Of a DNA stretch of 64,000 bases, positions 34,737 to 43,930 are shown piece by piece. The translations under genes were made by a program, and so were the position numbers. Source of the DNA: Anaeromyxobacter sp. (GTDB lineage Bacteria > Myxococcota > Myxococcia > Myxococcales > Anaeromyxobacteraceae); the NCBI GenBank assembly GCA_025360965.1, contig JANYBC010000037.1:1-64000 (forward strand), given 5' to 3'. Every line of letters starts with the position of its first letter. Positions within the stretch are counted from its first letter, which is position 1. The notes under the pieces are model-generated. The model had not been told where the DNA came from. It searched no databases and saw only the letters and a list, made by a program, of their open reading frames with translations.

Positions 34737-37262
34737 ATGCAGAGCCGTTCAGCATGGAGCGCGGTGGCGGTCATGGGCACGGCGCTGGCCCTCGCAGGCT
34801 GCGTCCCGGCGGTCAAGGTCGGCGAGGAGGTCAGGGTGCCGATCCCGCCCGCCGGCCTCTTCGCCATCACCATCAGCGGCGGCGCGGTCGCGCCCATCAC
34901 CGCAGGCAACGTCACCACCGACCGGGTGGTGGTCAGCTACCACGTCACCGCCGACGGCTCGCCCGCCTCGCAGAACCAGCTCACCGCCGCCGGCGTGGTC
35001 CCGACCTTCACGGTGGCGGCCCTCGGCACCAATCCCGTCAGCGGCCTGGCCGGCTGGAAGAGCCTGCTCCGCACCGGCTCGGCCTCGCTCACCAACAACC
35101 CCATCGAGGGGCCGGGCACGCCGCTGGCCAACCTCGACACCGGCAAGCAGCCCGGCTCGGAGCGGACCGGCACCTTCGAGGACCTCGGCGGGGGCGACTT
35201 CCGTTACACCTTCCTCAACGCGCTCCCCACGGTGCCCCCCTTCAACTACGTGCCGACCGAGACCATGCGGGTCGGCGTCTGGCTCAACGGGGCCCCGGTC
35301 GCGGACCAGTCGACCGCGACCTTCGACTTCGTGCCGGCGGGAGGCACGCCGAAGGTGCGCGACACCGTCCTCGACGCCAACTGCAACGCCTGCCATGGCC
35401 GGCTCGTGGTCCATGGCGTGCGCCACGACGTCCGGCTCTGCCTCACCTGCCACACCGTCCAGAACGCCGATCCCGACGGCATCGACCCGGCCGCCATGGC
35501 CCTGCCTCCGTTCGCGGGCGTCAATGCCATGACCAACCCCAACCCGCTCGACCTCGGCCGGCTGGTCCACCGCATCCACCGCGGCAAGAAACTGCCCACC
35601 CTCTACGTGGCCAGCAGCAACACCATGCCGGCGCCGCCGCTCAACGCCAACAGCCTCATGCCGCTTCCCTTCTTCCCGGGGCGCAACGTCCCGCTGCTCG
35701 GCCAGCGCTTCTCGATCATCGGCTTCCGCAGCACCGAGCTGCTGGTCGGCAAGGTTATCAACCGCACCGACAACGACCAGCCGGCCAGGCTGCTGGCCGA
35801 AGGGATCGGCTATCCGCGCGACCTGCGCGACTGCGCAGCCTGCCACGGCGGCGCGCCCCAGGCCGACGAGCAGTGGAATGCCATCTCGCGACGGACCTGC
35901 GGGAGCTGCCACGCCGACGTCTGGTACGGGGCGGGGAGCACCGACCCGGTCCACTTCGCCCACCTCGGCGGCCCGCAGGCCGACGACACCCGCTGCGCCA
36001 GCTGCCACCTCGCCACCGGCAGCCCGGTCCCGCCCGAGAAGCTCTACGCCGACACCCGAGATGTCCACGTCCCGCCCTACCTGCACCCCAGCTATGACCG
36101 GCCGCAGATCGACGTGGTGCAGGTGCAGAACCTCTCGCCCGGCAGTGCCCCCACCGTGGTCTTCAAGGCCCATGACCAGGGGAACGACATCTCGCCCCTC
36201 AACACCAACAGCTTCGCCGGGACCAGCCCGGTGCCGCGCGCCCTGTCGCGCGTCGCCATCACCATCTCTGGACCGACCAGCGACTACGCCACAGGCAACT
36301 TCGCCTCCACCAACACGCTTCCGGCCACCGAGGCGGTCCCGCTCACCAGCGTCGCCGACGCCTCCGGCCAGTTCAGCTACACCTTCGGCAACGTGCTGGC
36401 GGCCAGCGCCTCGGGGACCTGGGCGGTCGGCATGGAGGCGCGCCGCTCGCTGGCCACCGTTCACTACAACGCGCTCAGCGACACCTTCCCCTGGCCCTAC
36501 ACCGGCGAGACCGTGACCGAGTCGGCCAGCAACCGCGTGCAGTACGTCGACACCGCCACCGGCTCGATGTGGACCGGCAGCGCCGAGCCGCGCCGCAAGG
36601 TGGTGGAGACATCCTCCTGCAACGGCTGCCACGGGAGGCTGAGCCTCCATGGCGGGCTGCGCAACGAGGTGGAGTACTGCCTGATGTGCCACGCCGCGGA
36701 CCGGTCCGACTGGACCCGGCGTCCCAAGTCGGCCAGCGGCAACGTCAACCTGGCCGCGGTGGCCGGCGTCAACGCCTTCGGCACCTACGACAACCGGGAG
36801 GAGCGGTCGGTCCACTTCAAGGTGCTGGTCCACCGCATCCACACCGGCGAGTCGGCCGGCGCGGCCGGGCTCAGCGCCGCGGCCCCCTTCGCCGTCTACG
36901 GCAACCCGGGCGGCTCCAAGGCGGTGTTCTTCTTCGACGACGTCCGCTTCCCCAACGAGCTCGCCAACTGCCGGCTCTGCCACGTCCAGGAGAGCTACTT
37001 CATCGAGGCGGTGCCACCGACCGCGCTGCCCACGGTGGTCAACGAGACCGCCTCGATCCAGCACGCGGCCAAGCTGACCCACGGGGCCAGCGAGCCGAAG
37101 TTCGGACCGATCCAGTCGGCCTGCATGAGCTGCCACGACACCGGGGTGGGGCGGTCCCACGCCAGCGCCCACACCATCGGTGGCGTCGAGGCCTGCGTCA
37201 CCTGCCACGGCGGGACCAAGGGATTGCTCTCGGTCCCCGGCGTCCACGGCCTGGCGCCCTGA
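34737..37262 (+). CDS. OmcA/MtrC-family decaheme c-type cytochrome lipoprotein
   Basis: This 841-residue protein has a lipoprotein signal ending ALALAGC (Cys 22) and exactly ten CXXCH heme motifs, the first at residue 216 and the last at 820. They cluster as five (CNACH, CLTCH, CAACH, CGSCH, CASCH) then five (CNGCH, CLMCH, CRLCH, CMSCH, CVTCH), separated by a heme-free beta-rich domain. This is the domain I / II / III / IV pattern of outer-surface OmcA/MtrC cytochromes that pass electrons to metals or other extracellular acceptors. No MtrA or MtrB-like porin gene is in the window. ATG 34713 is an alternative start. Confidence 0.93.
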   Translation: MQSRSAWSAVAVMGTALALAGCVPAVKVGEEVRVPIPPAGLFAITISGGAVAPITAGNVTTDRVVVSYHVTADGSPASQNQLTAAGVVPTFTVAALGTNPVSGLAGWKSLLRTGSASLTNNPIEGPGTPLANLDTGKQPGSERTGTFEDLGGGDFRYTFLNALPTVPPFNYVPTETMRVGVWLNGAPVADQSTATFDFVPAGGTPKVRDTVLDANCNACHGRLVVHGVRHDVRLCLTCHTVQNADPDGIDPAAMALPPFAGVNAMTNPNPLDLGRLVHRIHRGKKLPTLYVASSNTMPAPPLNANSLMPLPFFPGRNVPLLGQRFSIIGFRSTELLVGKVINRTDNDQPARLLAEGIGYPRDLRDCAACHGGAPQADEQWNAISRRTCGSCHADVWYGAGSTDPVHFAHLGGPQADDTRCASCHLATGSPVPPEKLYADTRDVHVPPYLHPSYDRPQIDVVQVQNLSPGSAPTVVFKAHDQGNDISPLNTNSFAGTSPVPRALSRVAITISGPTSDYATGNFASTNTLPATEAVPLTSVADASGQFSYTFGNVLAASASGTWAVGMEARRSLATVHYNALSDTFPWPYTGETVTESASNRVQYVDTATGSMWTGSAEPRRKVVETSSCNGCHGRLSLHGGLRNEVEYCLMCHAADRSDWTRRPKSASGNVNLAAVAGVNAFGTYDNREERSVHFKVLVHRIHTGESAGAAGLSAAAPFAVYGNPGGSKAVFFFDDVRFPNELANCRLCHVQESYFIEAVPPTALPTVVNETASIQHAAKLTHGASEPKFGPIQSACMSCHDTGVGRSHASAHTIGGVEACVTCHGGTKGLLSVPGVHGLAP

Positions 37263-37352
37263 CGCACCCAGCCCGGATGTGCTAGAGGTCCGCCGCCCGC
37301 GGCCGCCCTGGCGGCCCTGGGGTCCGCCGCACCAGAGGAGCCTTCCAGCACC

Positions 37353-38984
37353 ATGAGCGCCCAGCACGAGGTCCGCCGACGCCGGACCTTCGCGATCATC
37401 TCGCACCCAGACGCCGGCAAGACCACGCTGACCGAGAAGCTGCTGCTCTACGGCGGCGTGATCCAGCTGGCCGGCGCCGTCAAGGCCAAGCGCGGCCGCG
37501 CCAGCACCGTCTCCGACTGGATGGAGATGGAGCGGGAGCGCGGCATCTCCATCACCACCTCGGTGCTGGCCTTCCCCTACCGCGGCCTGCAGCTCAACCT
37601 GCTCGACACCCCGGGCCACGCCGACTTCTCCGAGGACACCTACCGCACCCTCCACGCCGTGGACGGCGCGGTCATGCTGCTCGACTGCGCCAAGGGCGTC
37701 GAAGCCCAGACCCGCAAGCTCTTCCGCGTCTGCCGCCAGCGCGCCATCCCCATCTTCACCTTCGTCAACAAGCTCGACCGGCCCGGGCGCGACGCCTTCG
37801 AGCTGGTCGGCGAGGTGGAGAGCGTGCTCGGCATCGGCGTCTACCCCATCACCTGGCCCATCTTCCGCGCCGGCACCTTCCGCGGCGTCTACCACCGGCT
37901 CCGAAAGCGCGTCTACCTGTTCGACCGGGAGTTCGCCAACTCCTCGACCACCACCGGCGCCGAGCGGCCGCCGGTGGAGGTGACCGGCCTCGACGATCCG
38001 GCGCTGCGGGAGGCGCTCGACGAGCGCGGCTACGACCAGCTCCGCCACGACGCCGAGCTGCTCGACGCCGCCGGCGACGGCTTCCACGAGGAGAAGTTCC
38101 TGGCCGGCGAGCTCTCGCCCATGTTCTTCGGCTCGGCCGTCAACAACTTCGGCCTGGAGGCCTTCCTCGAGACCTTCTGCGAGCTGATGCCGCCGCCCGG
38201 CCCGCGGCGGTCGGACCAGGGGATGGTCGAGCCCACCGGCGCCGAGTTCTCCGGGTTCGTCTTCAAGATCCAGGCGAACATGGACAAGGCCCACCGCGAT
38301 CGGGTGGCCTTCGTGCGGGTCTGCTCAGGCAAGCTGGTGAAGGGGATGAAGGTCCACCACGTCCGCTCCGGCAAGGACCTGCGGCTCGCCAACCCGACCC
38401 AGTTCCTGGCCCGCGACCGGGCCACCGTGGAGGAGTCCTACGCTGGCGACGTGGTCGGCCTCCACGACACCGGCACCTTCGAGATCGGCGACACCCTGAC
38501 CGGCGGCTCCGGGTTCGCCTTCGAGGGGATCCCCAGCTTCGCGCCCGAGCACTTCCGGCGGCTGGCGCTGGTCGACCCCATGCGCCGCAAGCAGTTCAGC
38601 ACCGGCATCGAGCAGCTGGCCCAGGAGGGGACGGTGCAGCTCTACCGCCCGCCGGCCGGACGCTATGGCGACCTGGTGCTGGGCGCCCTCGGGCAGCTCC
38701 AGTTCGAGGTCGTCAAGTACCGGCTCGAGGCCGAGTACGGCGTGGAGGTCCGCGTCGAGGCGCAGCCCTGGCAACTGGCCCGCTGGGCCCGCCGCGCCGA
38801 CGGCCTGCCGCTCACGGCGGAGGCGCTGCAGGACGCCATCTCCGAGGGGCAGGTGGTGCTCGACGTCCGTGACCGCCTGGTGGTGCTCTTCGACCGCGAG
38901 TGGGCGCTGCGCAGCGCCGAGAAGTTCCACCCGGAGCTGGCCTTCGACGAGACCGCCAGCGGCGTGGTGGTGCGCGGCGCCTGA
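37353..38984 (+). CDS. prfC: Peptide chain release factor 3
   Basis: This 543-residue translational GTPase has G1 SHPDAGKTTLTEKLLLYGG, G2 region RGISITTSVLAFPY, G3 DTPGHADFSEDTYRTL and G4 NKLDRPGRD, followed by RF3-specific domains (GSAVNNFGLEAFLETFCEL, then FVFKIQANMDKAHRDRVAF). RF3 recycles RF1/RF2 after termination and helps in post-peptidyl-transfer quality control. GAGGAG precedes the ATG. Length matches the family. The upstream 90-base gap has a GGCCGC/GCGGCC hairpin (37301-37316) but no T-run. Confidence 0.95.
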   Translation: MSAQHEVRRRRTFAIISHPDAGKTTLTEKLLLYGGVIQLAGAVKAKRGRASTVSDWMEMERERGISITTSVLAFPYRGLQLNLLDTPGHADFSEDTYRTLHAVDGAVMLLDCAKGVEAQTRKLFRVCRQRAIPIFTFVNKLDRPGRDAFELVGEVESVLGIGVYPITWPIFRAGTFRGVYHRLRKRVYLFDREFANSSTTTGAERPPVEVTGLDDPALREALDERGYDQLRHDAELLDAAGDGFHEEKFLAGELSPMFFGSAVNNFGLEAFLETFCELMPPPGPRRSDQGMVEPTGAEFSGFVFKIQANMDKAHRDRVAFVRVCSGKLVKGMKVHHVRSGKDLRLANPTQFLARDRATVEESYAGDVVGLHDTGTFEIGDTLTGGSGFAFEGIPSFAPEHFRRLALVDPMRRKQFSTGIEQLAQEGTVQLYRPPAGRYGDLVLGALGQLQFEVVKYRLEAEYGVEVRVEAQPWQLARWARRADGLPLTAEALQDAISEGQVVLDVRDRLVVLFDREWALRSAEKFHPELAFDETASGVVVRGA

Positions 38985-39004
38985 GCCGAGGGACCTACGA
39001 ATCC

Positions 39005-40078
39005 TCAGCCGAACCGCCTGCGCCCCGGCAGCACGCCCTTGAGCGCCGCGTGGGCCTCCCGCAGCATCTCGACCGTGGTCTCCCAGCCGACGCAGCCGTC
39101 GGTCACCGAGCAGCCGTAGCGGAGCAGCGAGAGGTCGGCCTGCAGCGGCTGGTTCCCGGCCTCGATGAAGCTCTCCACCATGACGCCGGTCACGGAGCGG
39201 TTGCCGTCGCGGATCTGGTTGAGCACGTCGCGCAGCACCAGCGGCTGGAGCTCCGGCTTCTTGAGCGAGTTGGCGTGGGAGCAGTCGACCACCAGGTTTC
39301 GCGGCAGCTTCGCCTTGCTGAGCGCCTGCTCCGCCAGCAAGATGGAGAGCGAGTCGTAGTTGGAGCGCCCGCCGCCGCCGCGCAGCACCACGTGGCCGTA
39401 GCGGTTGCCGCGGGTGCGGATGATGGCGGTCCGCCCCTGGCCGTTGACGCCCAGGAAGGCGTGGGCGCCGCTGGCCGAGAGGATGGCGTTGACGGCCGCG
39501 TCGACGTCGCCGTCGGTGCCGTTCTTGAAGCCGACCGGGGTGGAGAGGCCGGAGGACATCTCGCGGTGGGTCTGCGACTCGGAGGTGCGGGCGCCGATGG
39601 CGGTCCAGGTGACCAGGTCCATGTAGTACTGGGGGGCGATGGGGTCGAGCGCCTCGGTGCCGGCCGGCAGCCCGAGCTCGTTGACGTCGAGCAGGAACCG
39701 GCGGGCCTTCTCCATCCCCTCATCGACGCGGAACGAGTCGTCGAGGTTCGGGTCGTTGATGAACCCCTTCCAGCCGACCGAGGTGCGTGGCTTCTCGAAG
39801 TAGACCCGCATCACCAGCACCAGGGACTCGGAGACCTCGTCGGCCAGCGCCCGGAGCCGGCGCGCGTAGTCGAGCCCGGCGACCGGGTCGTGGATGGAGC
39901 AGGGGCCGATCACGGCAAAGAGCCGGTGATCTCGGCCGTCGAGGATCGCCTCGATGGCCCGGCGGCCGCCGAGGACCGTGGCGGCGGCCTTCTCGGTCAA
40001 CGGAACCCGGGCGTGGACCTCGTCCGGAGAGGGCATGAGGTCGAACGCCGCTACGTTGAGGTTCTCGGTCTGCTGCAT
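39005..40078 (-). CDS. 3-deoxy-7-phosphoheptulonate synthase (class I, AroFGH type)
   Basis: This 357-residue enzyme condenses PEP and erythrose 4-phosphate, the first step of aromatic amino-acid synthesis. Visible landmarks are FAVIGPCSIHDPVAGLDYAR, RVYFEKPRTSVGWKGFINDP, the metal-binding VVDCSHANSLK, and SFIEAGNQPL. The N-terminal extension of about 50 residues is the part that binds the feedback amino acid in E. coli AroF/G/H; which amino acid applies here cannot be told. It is divergent from the ResB/CcsA operon. Confidence 0.93.
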   Translation of the reverse strand: MQQTENLNVAAFDLMPSPDEVHARVPLTEKAAATVLGGRRAIEAILDGRDHRLFAVIGPCSIHDPVAGLDYARRLRALADEVSESLVLVMRVYFEKPRTSVGWKGFINDPNLDDSFRVDEGMEKARRFLLDVNELGLPAGTEALDPIAPQYYMDLVTWTAIGARTSESQTHREMSSGLSTPVGFKNGTDGDVDAAVNAILSASGAHAFLGVNGQGRTAIIRTRGNRYGHVVLRGGGGRSNYDSLSILLAEQALSKAKLPRNLVVDCSHANSLKKPELQPLVLRDVLNQIRDGNRSVTGVMVESFIEAGNQPLQADLSLLRYGCSVTDGCVGWETTVEMLREAHAALKGVLPGRRRFG

Positions 40079-40264
40079 TGCGCAAGGCTCCGGCTCAGGC
40101 GAGGGGGTCTGGCATAGCCGATCCCGAGTCGTCGTGCACCCTTGGACGCCGGGATTCAATCGCCGGCTGGCTGGTTGATCGAGATCAGGCCCCGGCGTAA
40201 TGTCCCGCCGCCCGGGCCGTTCCGGGGCGGGGATGCAGGCCCGAGTTCTCGAACAGGAGCAGAG
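40079..40264. promoter_or_regulatory. Divergent region between DAHP synthase and the ResB/CcsA operon
   Basis: No gene is present. It carries an FNR-like box at 40175-40188, a possible -10 TAATGT at 40198-40203, a GC-rich inverted stretch around 40206-40232, and the Shine-Dalgarno CAGGAGCAGAG before ATG 40265. Confidence 0.4.
40175..40188. promoter_or_regulatory. FNR/CRP-family box, TTGAT-N4-ATCAG
   Basis: TTGAT, CGAG, ATCAG matches nine of ten bases of the FNR consensus TTGAT-N4-ATCAA. It is about 77 bases before the first gene of a cytochrome c maturation operon, a logical target for oxygen control. Its centre is only about 19 bases from the nearest -10-like sequence, closer than usual for a class II activator. 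Confidence 0.45.
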
Positions 40265-40942
40265 ATGGACGTGGTCCAGCAGCAGCACCAGTCCCCCGAC
40301 CGGCCCGGCCGGCGGCTCATCCAGGTGGCCGCCTTCGCGCTCCTGCTCCTCGCCGCGGGATGCCGGCGCGAGGAGGTGAGCAGCTACCGGGTGGCCAAGG
40401 GCGTGCCGCCCGGCGCCGAGGCCACTCCAGGTGAGGCGCTCGGCACCTCTCACCGCCCCGCCGCCCCGCCCCCGGGGATGGCGCCCGGCATGGCCGGCGA
40501 GGTTCCGACCCCGCCGACGCCGACCGGCGCAGAGGCGCTCAAGTGGACGCTCCCGGCCGGCTGGGGACAGAGCTTCCCCGGCGGGATGCGCTTCGCCTCC
40601 TTCCAGGTGCCGGGCCAGGGGAAGATCGACGGCTCGGTGGTGACCCTGCCCGGCGACGCCGGCGGCGAGCTCTCCAACGTGAACCGCTGGCGCGGGCAGA
40701 TCGGCCTCCCCCCCACCGACGCCGGGGCCCTGGCGTCGGCGCGCGCCGCCGTGAAGACCAGGGCCGGCGTGGCCAGCGTCTACGACTTCACCAGCGACGG
40801 GAACAAGAAGAGCCGGCTCATCGCCGCCATCCTCATGGTCGACGGCAGCGCCTGGTTCATCAAGCTGACCGGCGACGCCGAGCCGGTCTCGGCCGCCCGC
40901 CCTGCCTTCCTCGAGCTGCTGGGGAGCCTGCACCGTGACTGA
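40265..40942 (+). CDS. Lipoprotein of unknown function, first gene of the ResB/CcsA operon
   Basis: This 225-residue protein has a lipoprotein signal ending LLLLAAGC (Cys 33). A Pro/Gly/Met-rich linker (about 60-85) is followed by a folded domain, LKWTLPAGWGQSFPGGMRFA through VYDFTSDGNKKSRLIAAILM to AWFIKLTGDAEPV. This pattern resembles small periplasmic lipoproteins that monitor or chaperone a substrate, but no function is known. Its stop overlaps the GTG start of resB by eight bases, so it is part of the cytochrome maturation unit. Confidence 0.7.
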   Translation: MDVVQQQHQSPDRPGRRLIQVAAFALLLLAAGCRREEVSSYRVAKGVPPGAEATPGEALGTSHRPAAPPPGMAPGMAGEVPTPPTPTGAEALKWTLPAGWGQSFPGGMRFASFQVPGQGKIDGSVVTLPGDAGGELSNVNRWRGQIGLPPTDAGALASARAAVKTRAGVASVYDFTSDGNKKSRLIAAILMVDGSAWFIKLTGDAEPVSAARPAFLELLGSLHRD

Positions 40943-42110
40943 GACCAACACAGTACGCTTCGCCGCCCACAAGCTCTGGGACCTGCTCACCTCCCTCAAG
41001 CTCACCATCGTCTGCCTGTCCCTGCTGATGCTGCTGGTGGTCGCCTGCACGCTGGCGCAGGTGCAGCTCGGCACCGTCGCGGCCGTCAACCTCTACATGC
41101 GAAGCTTCCTGGTCTGGTGGCAGGTGCCGGGGACCAGCTGGTCGCTGGCCATCTTCCCCGGCGGCGCCTCGGTGGGGCTGGTGCTGATGGTCAACCTGGC
41201 CGCGGCCCAGGGGCAGCGGCTGGAGCGCTCCTGGAAGAAGGCCGGCATCTGGATCGTCCACGCCGGCCTGATCCTGCTCTTCGTCGGCGAGTTCGTGACC
41301 GGCGTCTTCCAGGTGGAGACCCAGCTTGCCATCGAGGAGGGCCAGACCGTCAACTACGTCGAGAACACCAGGCAGCAGGAGCTGGCCGTCATCGACGTCA
41401 CCGACCCGGCCTGGGACGAGGTCCACGCGGTCCCCGAGGGGTTGCTGGCCGATGGCGGCGTCATCCCGCTGCCGGGGACGCCGGTGGCGCTGCGGGTGCG
41501 CCGGTACTGGGAGAACGCCCAGCTCTCCATGCCGGGCCCCGGCTTCCAGCCGGTCGCCAACATGGGCGTGGGGGCCGGCGTCCAGGTCCAGCCGCTGCGG
41601 ACGGTGAGCGCCGACGACCGCTCCAACGTGCCGGCCGCGGTGGTCGAGCCGGTGGCGGGAGGGCGCAGCTACGGCTTCTGGCTGGTGTCCGGGCTGCTCG
41701 GCGCCCCCCAGCAGTTCATCCATGAGGGGCGCGCCTATTCGCTGGCGATGCGCCCCCGCCGCCAGTACCTCCCTTATTCGATGACGCTGAAGAAGTTCAG
41801 CCACGACGTCTACGAGGGGACCAGCATCCCCAAGAACTTCTCCAGCCTGGTCCACCTCACCAACCCCGGGAAGGGCGAGGCGCGCGACGTGCTCATCTTC
41901 ATGAACCAGCCGCTGCGCTACGGGGGCAAGGCCTTCTACCAGGCCAGCTTCGGCAAGAACGACACGCTCTCGATCTTGCAGGTGGTGGAGAACCCCGGCT
42001 GGCTGCTCCCCTACATCTCCTGCCTGCTGGTCGGGCTCGGGCTGTTGGTCCACTTCGGCATCTCCTTGCGCAGGGCGCTCAGGCGGCGGTCAGCCGCCCT
42101 GGAGGCATGA
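40935..42110 (+). CDS. resB: ResB-like cytochrome c maturation protein
   Basis: This 391-residue protein matches the ResB/CcsB component of System II, which delivers heme and reduced apocytochrome at the membrane. It has hydrophobic spans near residues 15-35 (TIVCLSLLMLLVVACTLAQV), 60-80 and a C-terminal one (WLLPYISCLLVGLGLLVHFG), with a large periplasmic loop between. It starts at GTG 40935 inside the end of the lipoprotein gene and is followed one base later by the ccsA ATG. Confidence 0.88.
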   Translation: MTETNTVRFAAHKLWDLLTSLKLTIVCLSLLMLLVVACTLAQVQLGTVAAVNLYMRSFLVWWQVPGTSWSLAIFPGGASVGLVLMVNLAAAQGQRLERSWKKAGIWIVHAGLILLFVGEFVTGVFQVETQLAIEEGQTVNYVENTRQQELAVIDVTDPAWDEVHAVPEGLLADGGVIPLPGTPVALRVRRYWENAQLSMPGPGFQPVANMGVGAGVQVQPLRTVSADDRSNVPAAVVEPVAGGRSYGFWLVSGLLGAPQQFIHEGRAYSLAMRPRRQYLPYSMTLKKFSHDVYEGTSIPKNFSSLVHLTNPGKGEARDVLIFMNQPLRYGGKAFYQASFGKNDTLSILQVVENPGWLLPYISCLLVGLGLLVHFGISLRRALRRRSAALEA

Positions 42111-42111
42111 C

Positions 42112-43929
42112 ATGAAGCTCGGCACGATCGGTCCGTGGGTGGTGGGCCTGGCGGCGGTGGCCTGGGTGGCCTCCTCGCTGCTGCCGGCCAAGCCGGTGCG
42201 GGGGATGGACGTCGACGCCTTCGGGCGCCTGCCGGTGCTCGAGGGAGGGCGCATCAAGCCGGTCGACTCGGTGGCGCGCAACTCGCTGCTGATGATCCGC
42301 AGCCAGATGAGCTTCCGCTTCGAGCAGGAGGAGGGCGGCCAGAAGAGGTCGCACACGGTCGGGGCCGACGAGTGGATCCTCGACATCCTCTTCCGGCCCG
42401 CGGTGGCCGACGCCCAGCCGGTCTTCGTCATCAACGATCCCGACGTGCTCTCGCTGATCGGGCAGAAGCTCTCGCAGACCAACCGCTACTTCGCCTTCCG
42501 CGACATCCGCCCCTTCCTCGCCGAGGTGCAGGCACAGGCGGCGGTGGCCGAGCCCATCGACCCCAAGCAGCGCACCCGCTTCCAGGGCGCGGTCGTCAAC
42601 CTCTACCAGCGGGTCGACCTCTACCTGCGGCTCCAGAACACCGTGCAGGTGCCGGGCGGCAAGCCGCTGCTGGAGGAGCTTGCCGGCGCCACCGAGCCGT
42701 CGGCGCGGGAGCGCCACTCGCTGCTGGCCGGCGCCGCCTTCTTCCGGCCCCTGCCTCCCCAGGGCACCCAGCAGGCCAACTGGCACAGCGTCGGCGAAGG
42801 GCTCCGCGATCTGGCCGGCGGCGGCGCCAAGGACGCCGGCCTGACCGCGCTGGCCCGGGTGGGCGCCGCCTGGACCAGCGCCGACGTGCCGGCCTTCAAC
42901 CGCGCCGTGGCCGAGCTGCGGGCCTTCGGGGTGGCCGCCAAGCCAGAGGCGGTGGCCCAGGGAGACCACGAGATCGTCTTCAACCGCGTCGATCCGTTCT
43001 ACTCGGGCATGGTCATCTACGTGGCCGCGCTGCTGCTGGTCTTCGCCTCCTGGCTCTGGCTGCCGGAGCTGCTGCAAGCCTCGGCCTTCGCGCTGCTGCT
43101 GGCCGGCACCGTGATCCACACCGGAGGCCTCATCTCCCGGGTCATCCTGCAGGGGCGCCCGCCGGTCACCAACCTCTACTCCTCGGCCGTCTTCGTCGGC
43201 TGGGGCGCGGTGGTGCTCGGGCTGATCCTGGAGCGGATGTACCGCAAGGGGTTCGGCACCGCGGTGGCCGCCTCGGCCGGGTTCGCCTCGCTCATCGTGG
43301 CCCACCACCTGACCGGCGACGGCGACACCATGGAGATGATGCGGGCGGTGCTCGACTCCAACTTCTGGCTGGCGACCCACGTCACCACCATCACCATCGG
43401 CTACTCGGGCACCTTCCTGGCCGGCGCCATCGCCATCGCCTGGGCGCTGCGCAAGCACCTGGCCCCGAAGCTGCTGCCGGCCACCGACAAGACGCTGGTG
43501 TCGATGGCCTACGGGGTCATCTGCTTCGCGCTCTTCTTCAGCTTCATCGGCACCGTGCTGGGCGGCATCTGGGCCGACCAGTCATGGGGCAGGTTCTGGG
43601 GCTGGGACCCGAAGGAGAACGGCGCGCTGCTGATCGTCCTCTGGAACGCCATCATCCTGCACGCCCGCTGGGGTGGTTACGTGCGGGATCGCGGCATCAT
43701 GACCATGGCCATCTTCGGCAACGTCATCACCTCGCTCTCCTGGTTCGGCGTCAACATGCTCGGGGTCGGCCTGCACTCCTACGGCTTCATGGACAAGGCC
43801 TTCTACTCGCTCTCGGCCTTCGTCGGCTCGCAGCTGCTGCTGATGGCGGTGGCCCTGGCGCCGCGCCGGTTCTGGCTTGGCGCGGGCCGCGGTGACGCCG
43901 GCGTCGGGAAGGCGACGGGCGCCGCCTAG
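42112..43929 (+). CDS. ccsA: CcsA-type heme handling protein of cytochrome c System II
   Basis: This 605-residue protein has the CcsA/CcmF hallmark WWD-type motif in the form WGRFWGWDPKENGALLIVLW (residues about 490-510) and conserved His in a series of C-terminal membrane spans. The N-terminal 290 residues are an unusual long periplasmic domain with a single anchor (FGRLPVLEGGRIKPVDSVAR), as in the longer CcsA forms. Together with ResB it attaches heme to CXXCH motifs such as those of the decaheme cytochrome encoded upstream. Confidence 0.92.
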   Translation: MKLGTIGPWVVGLAAVAWVASSLLPAKPVRGMDVDAFGRLPVLEGGRIKPVDSVARNSLLMIRSQMSFRFEQEEGGQKRSHTVGADEWILDILFRPAVADAQPVFVINDPDVLSLIGQKLSQTNRYFAFRDIRPFLAEVQAQAAVAEPIDPKQRTRFQGAVVNLYQRVDLYLRLQNTVQVPGGKPLLEELAGATEPSARERHSLLAGAAFFRPLPPQGTQQANWHSVGEGLRDLAGGGAKDAGLTALARVGAAWTSADVPAFNRAVAELRAFGVAAKPEAVAQGDHEIVFNRVDPFYSGMVIYVAALLLVFASWLWLPELLQASAFALLLAGTVIHTGGLISRVILQGRPPVTNLYSSAVFVGWGAVVLGLILERMYRKGFGTAVAASAGFASLIVAHHLTGDGDTMEMMRAVLDSNFWLATHVTTITIGYSGTFLAGAIAIAWALRKHLAPKLLPATDKTLVSMAYGVICFALFFSFIGTVLGGIWADQSWGRFWGWDPKENGALLIVLWNAIILHARWGGYVRDRGIMTMAIFGNVITSLSWFGVNMLGVGLHSYGFMDKAFYSLSAFVGSQLLLMAVALAPRRFWLGAGRGDAGVGKATGAA

Positions 43930-43930
43930 T

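Noticed and set aside
34749-38294. 1181-codon open frame on the minus strand opposite the decaheme cytochrome and prfC
   Set aside because: It spans two well-supported genes, is composed of Gly/Ala/Arg/Val/Asp-rich filler and is a by-product of high-GC codon bias on the other strand.
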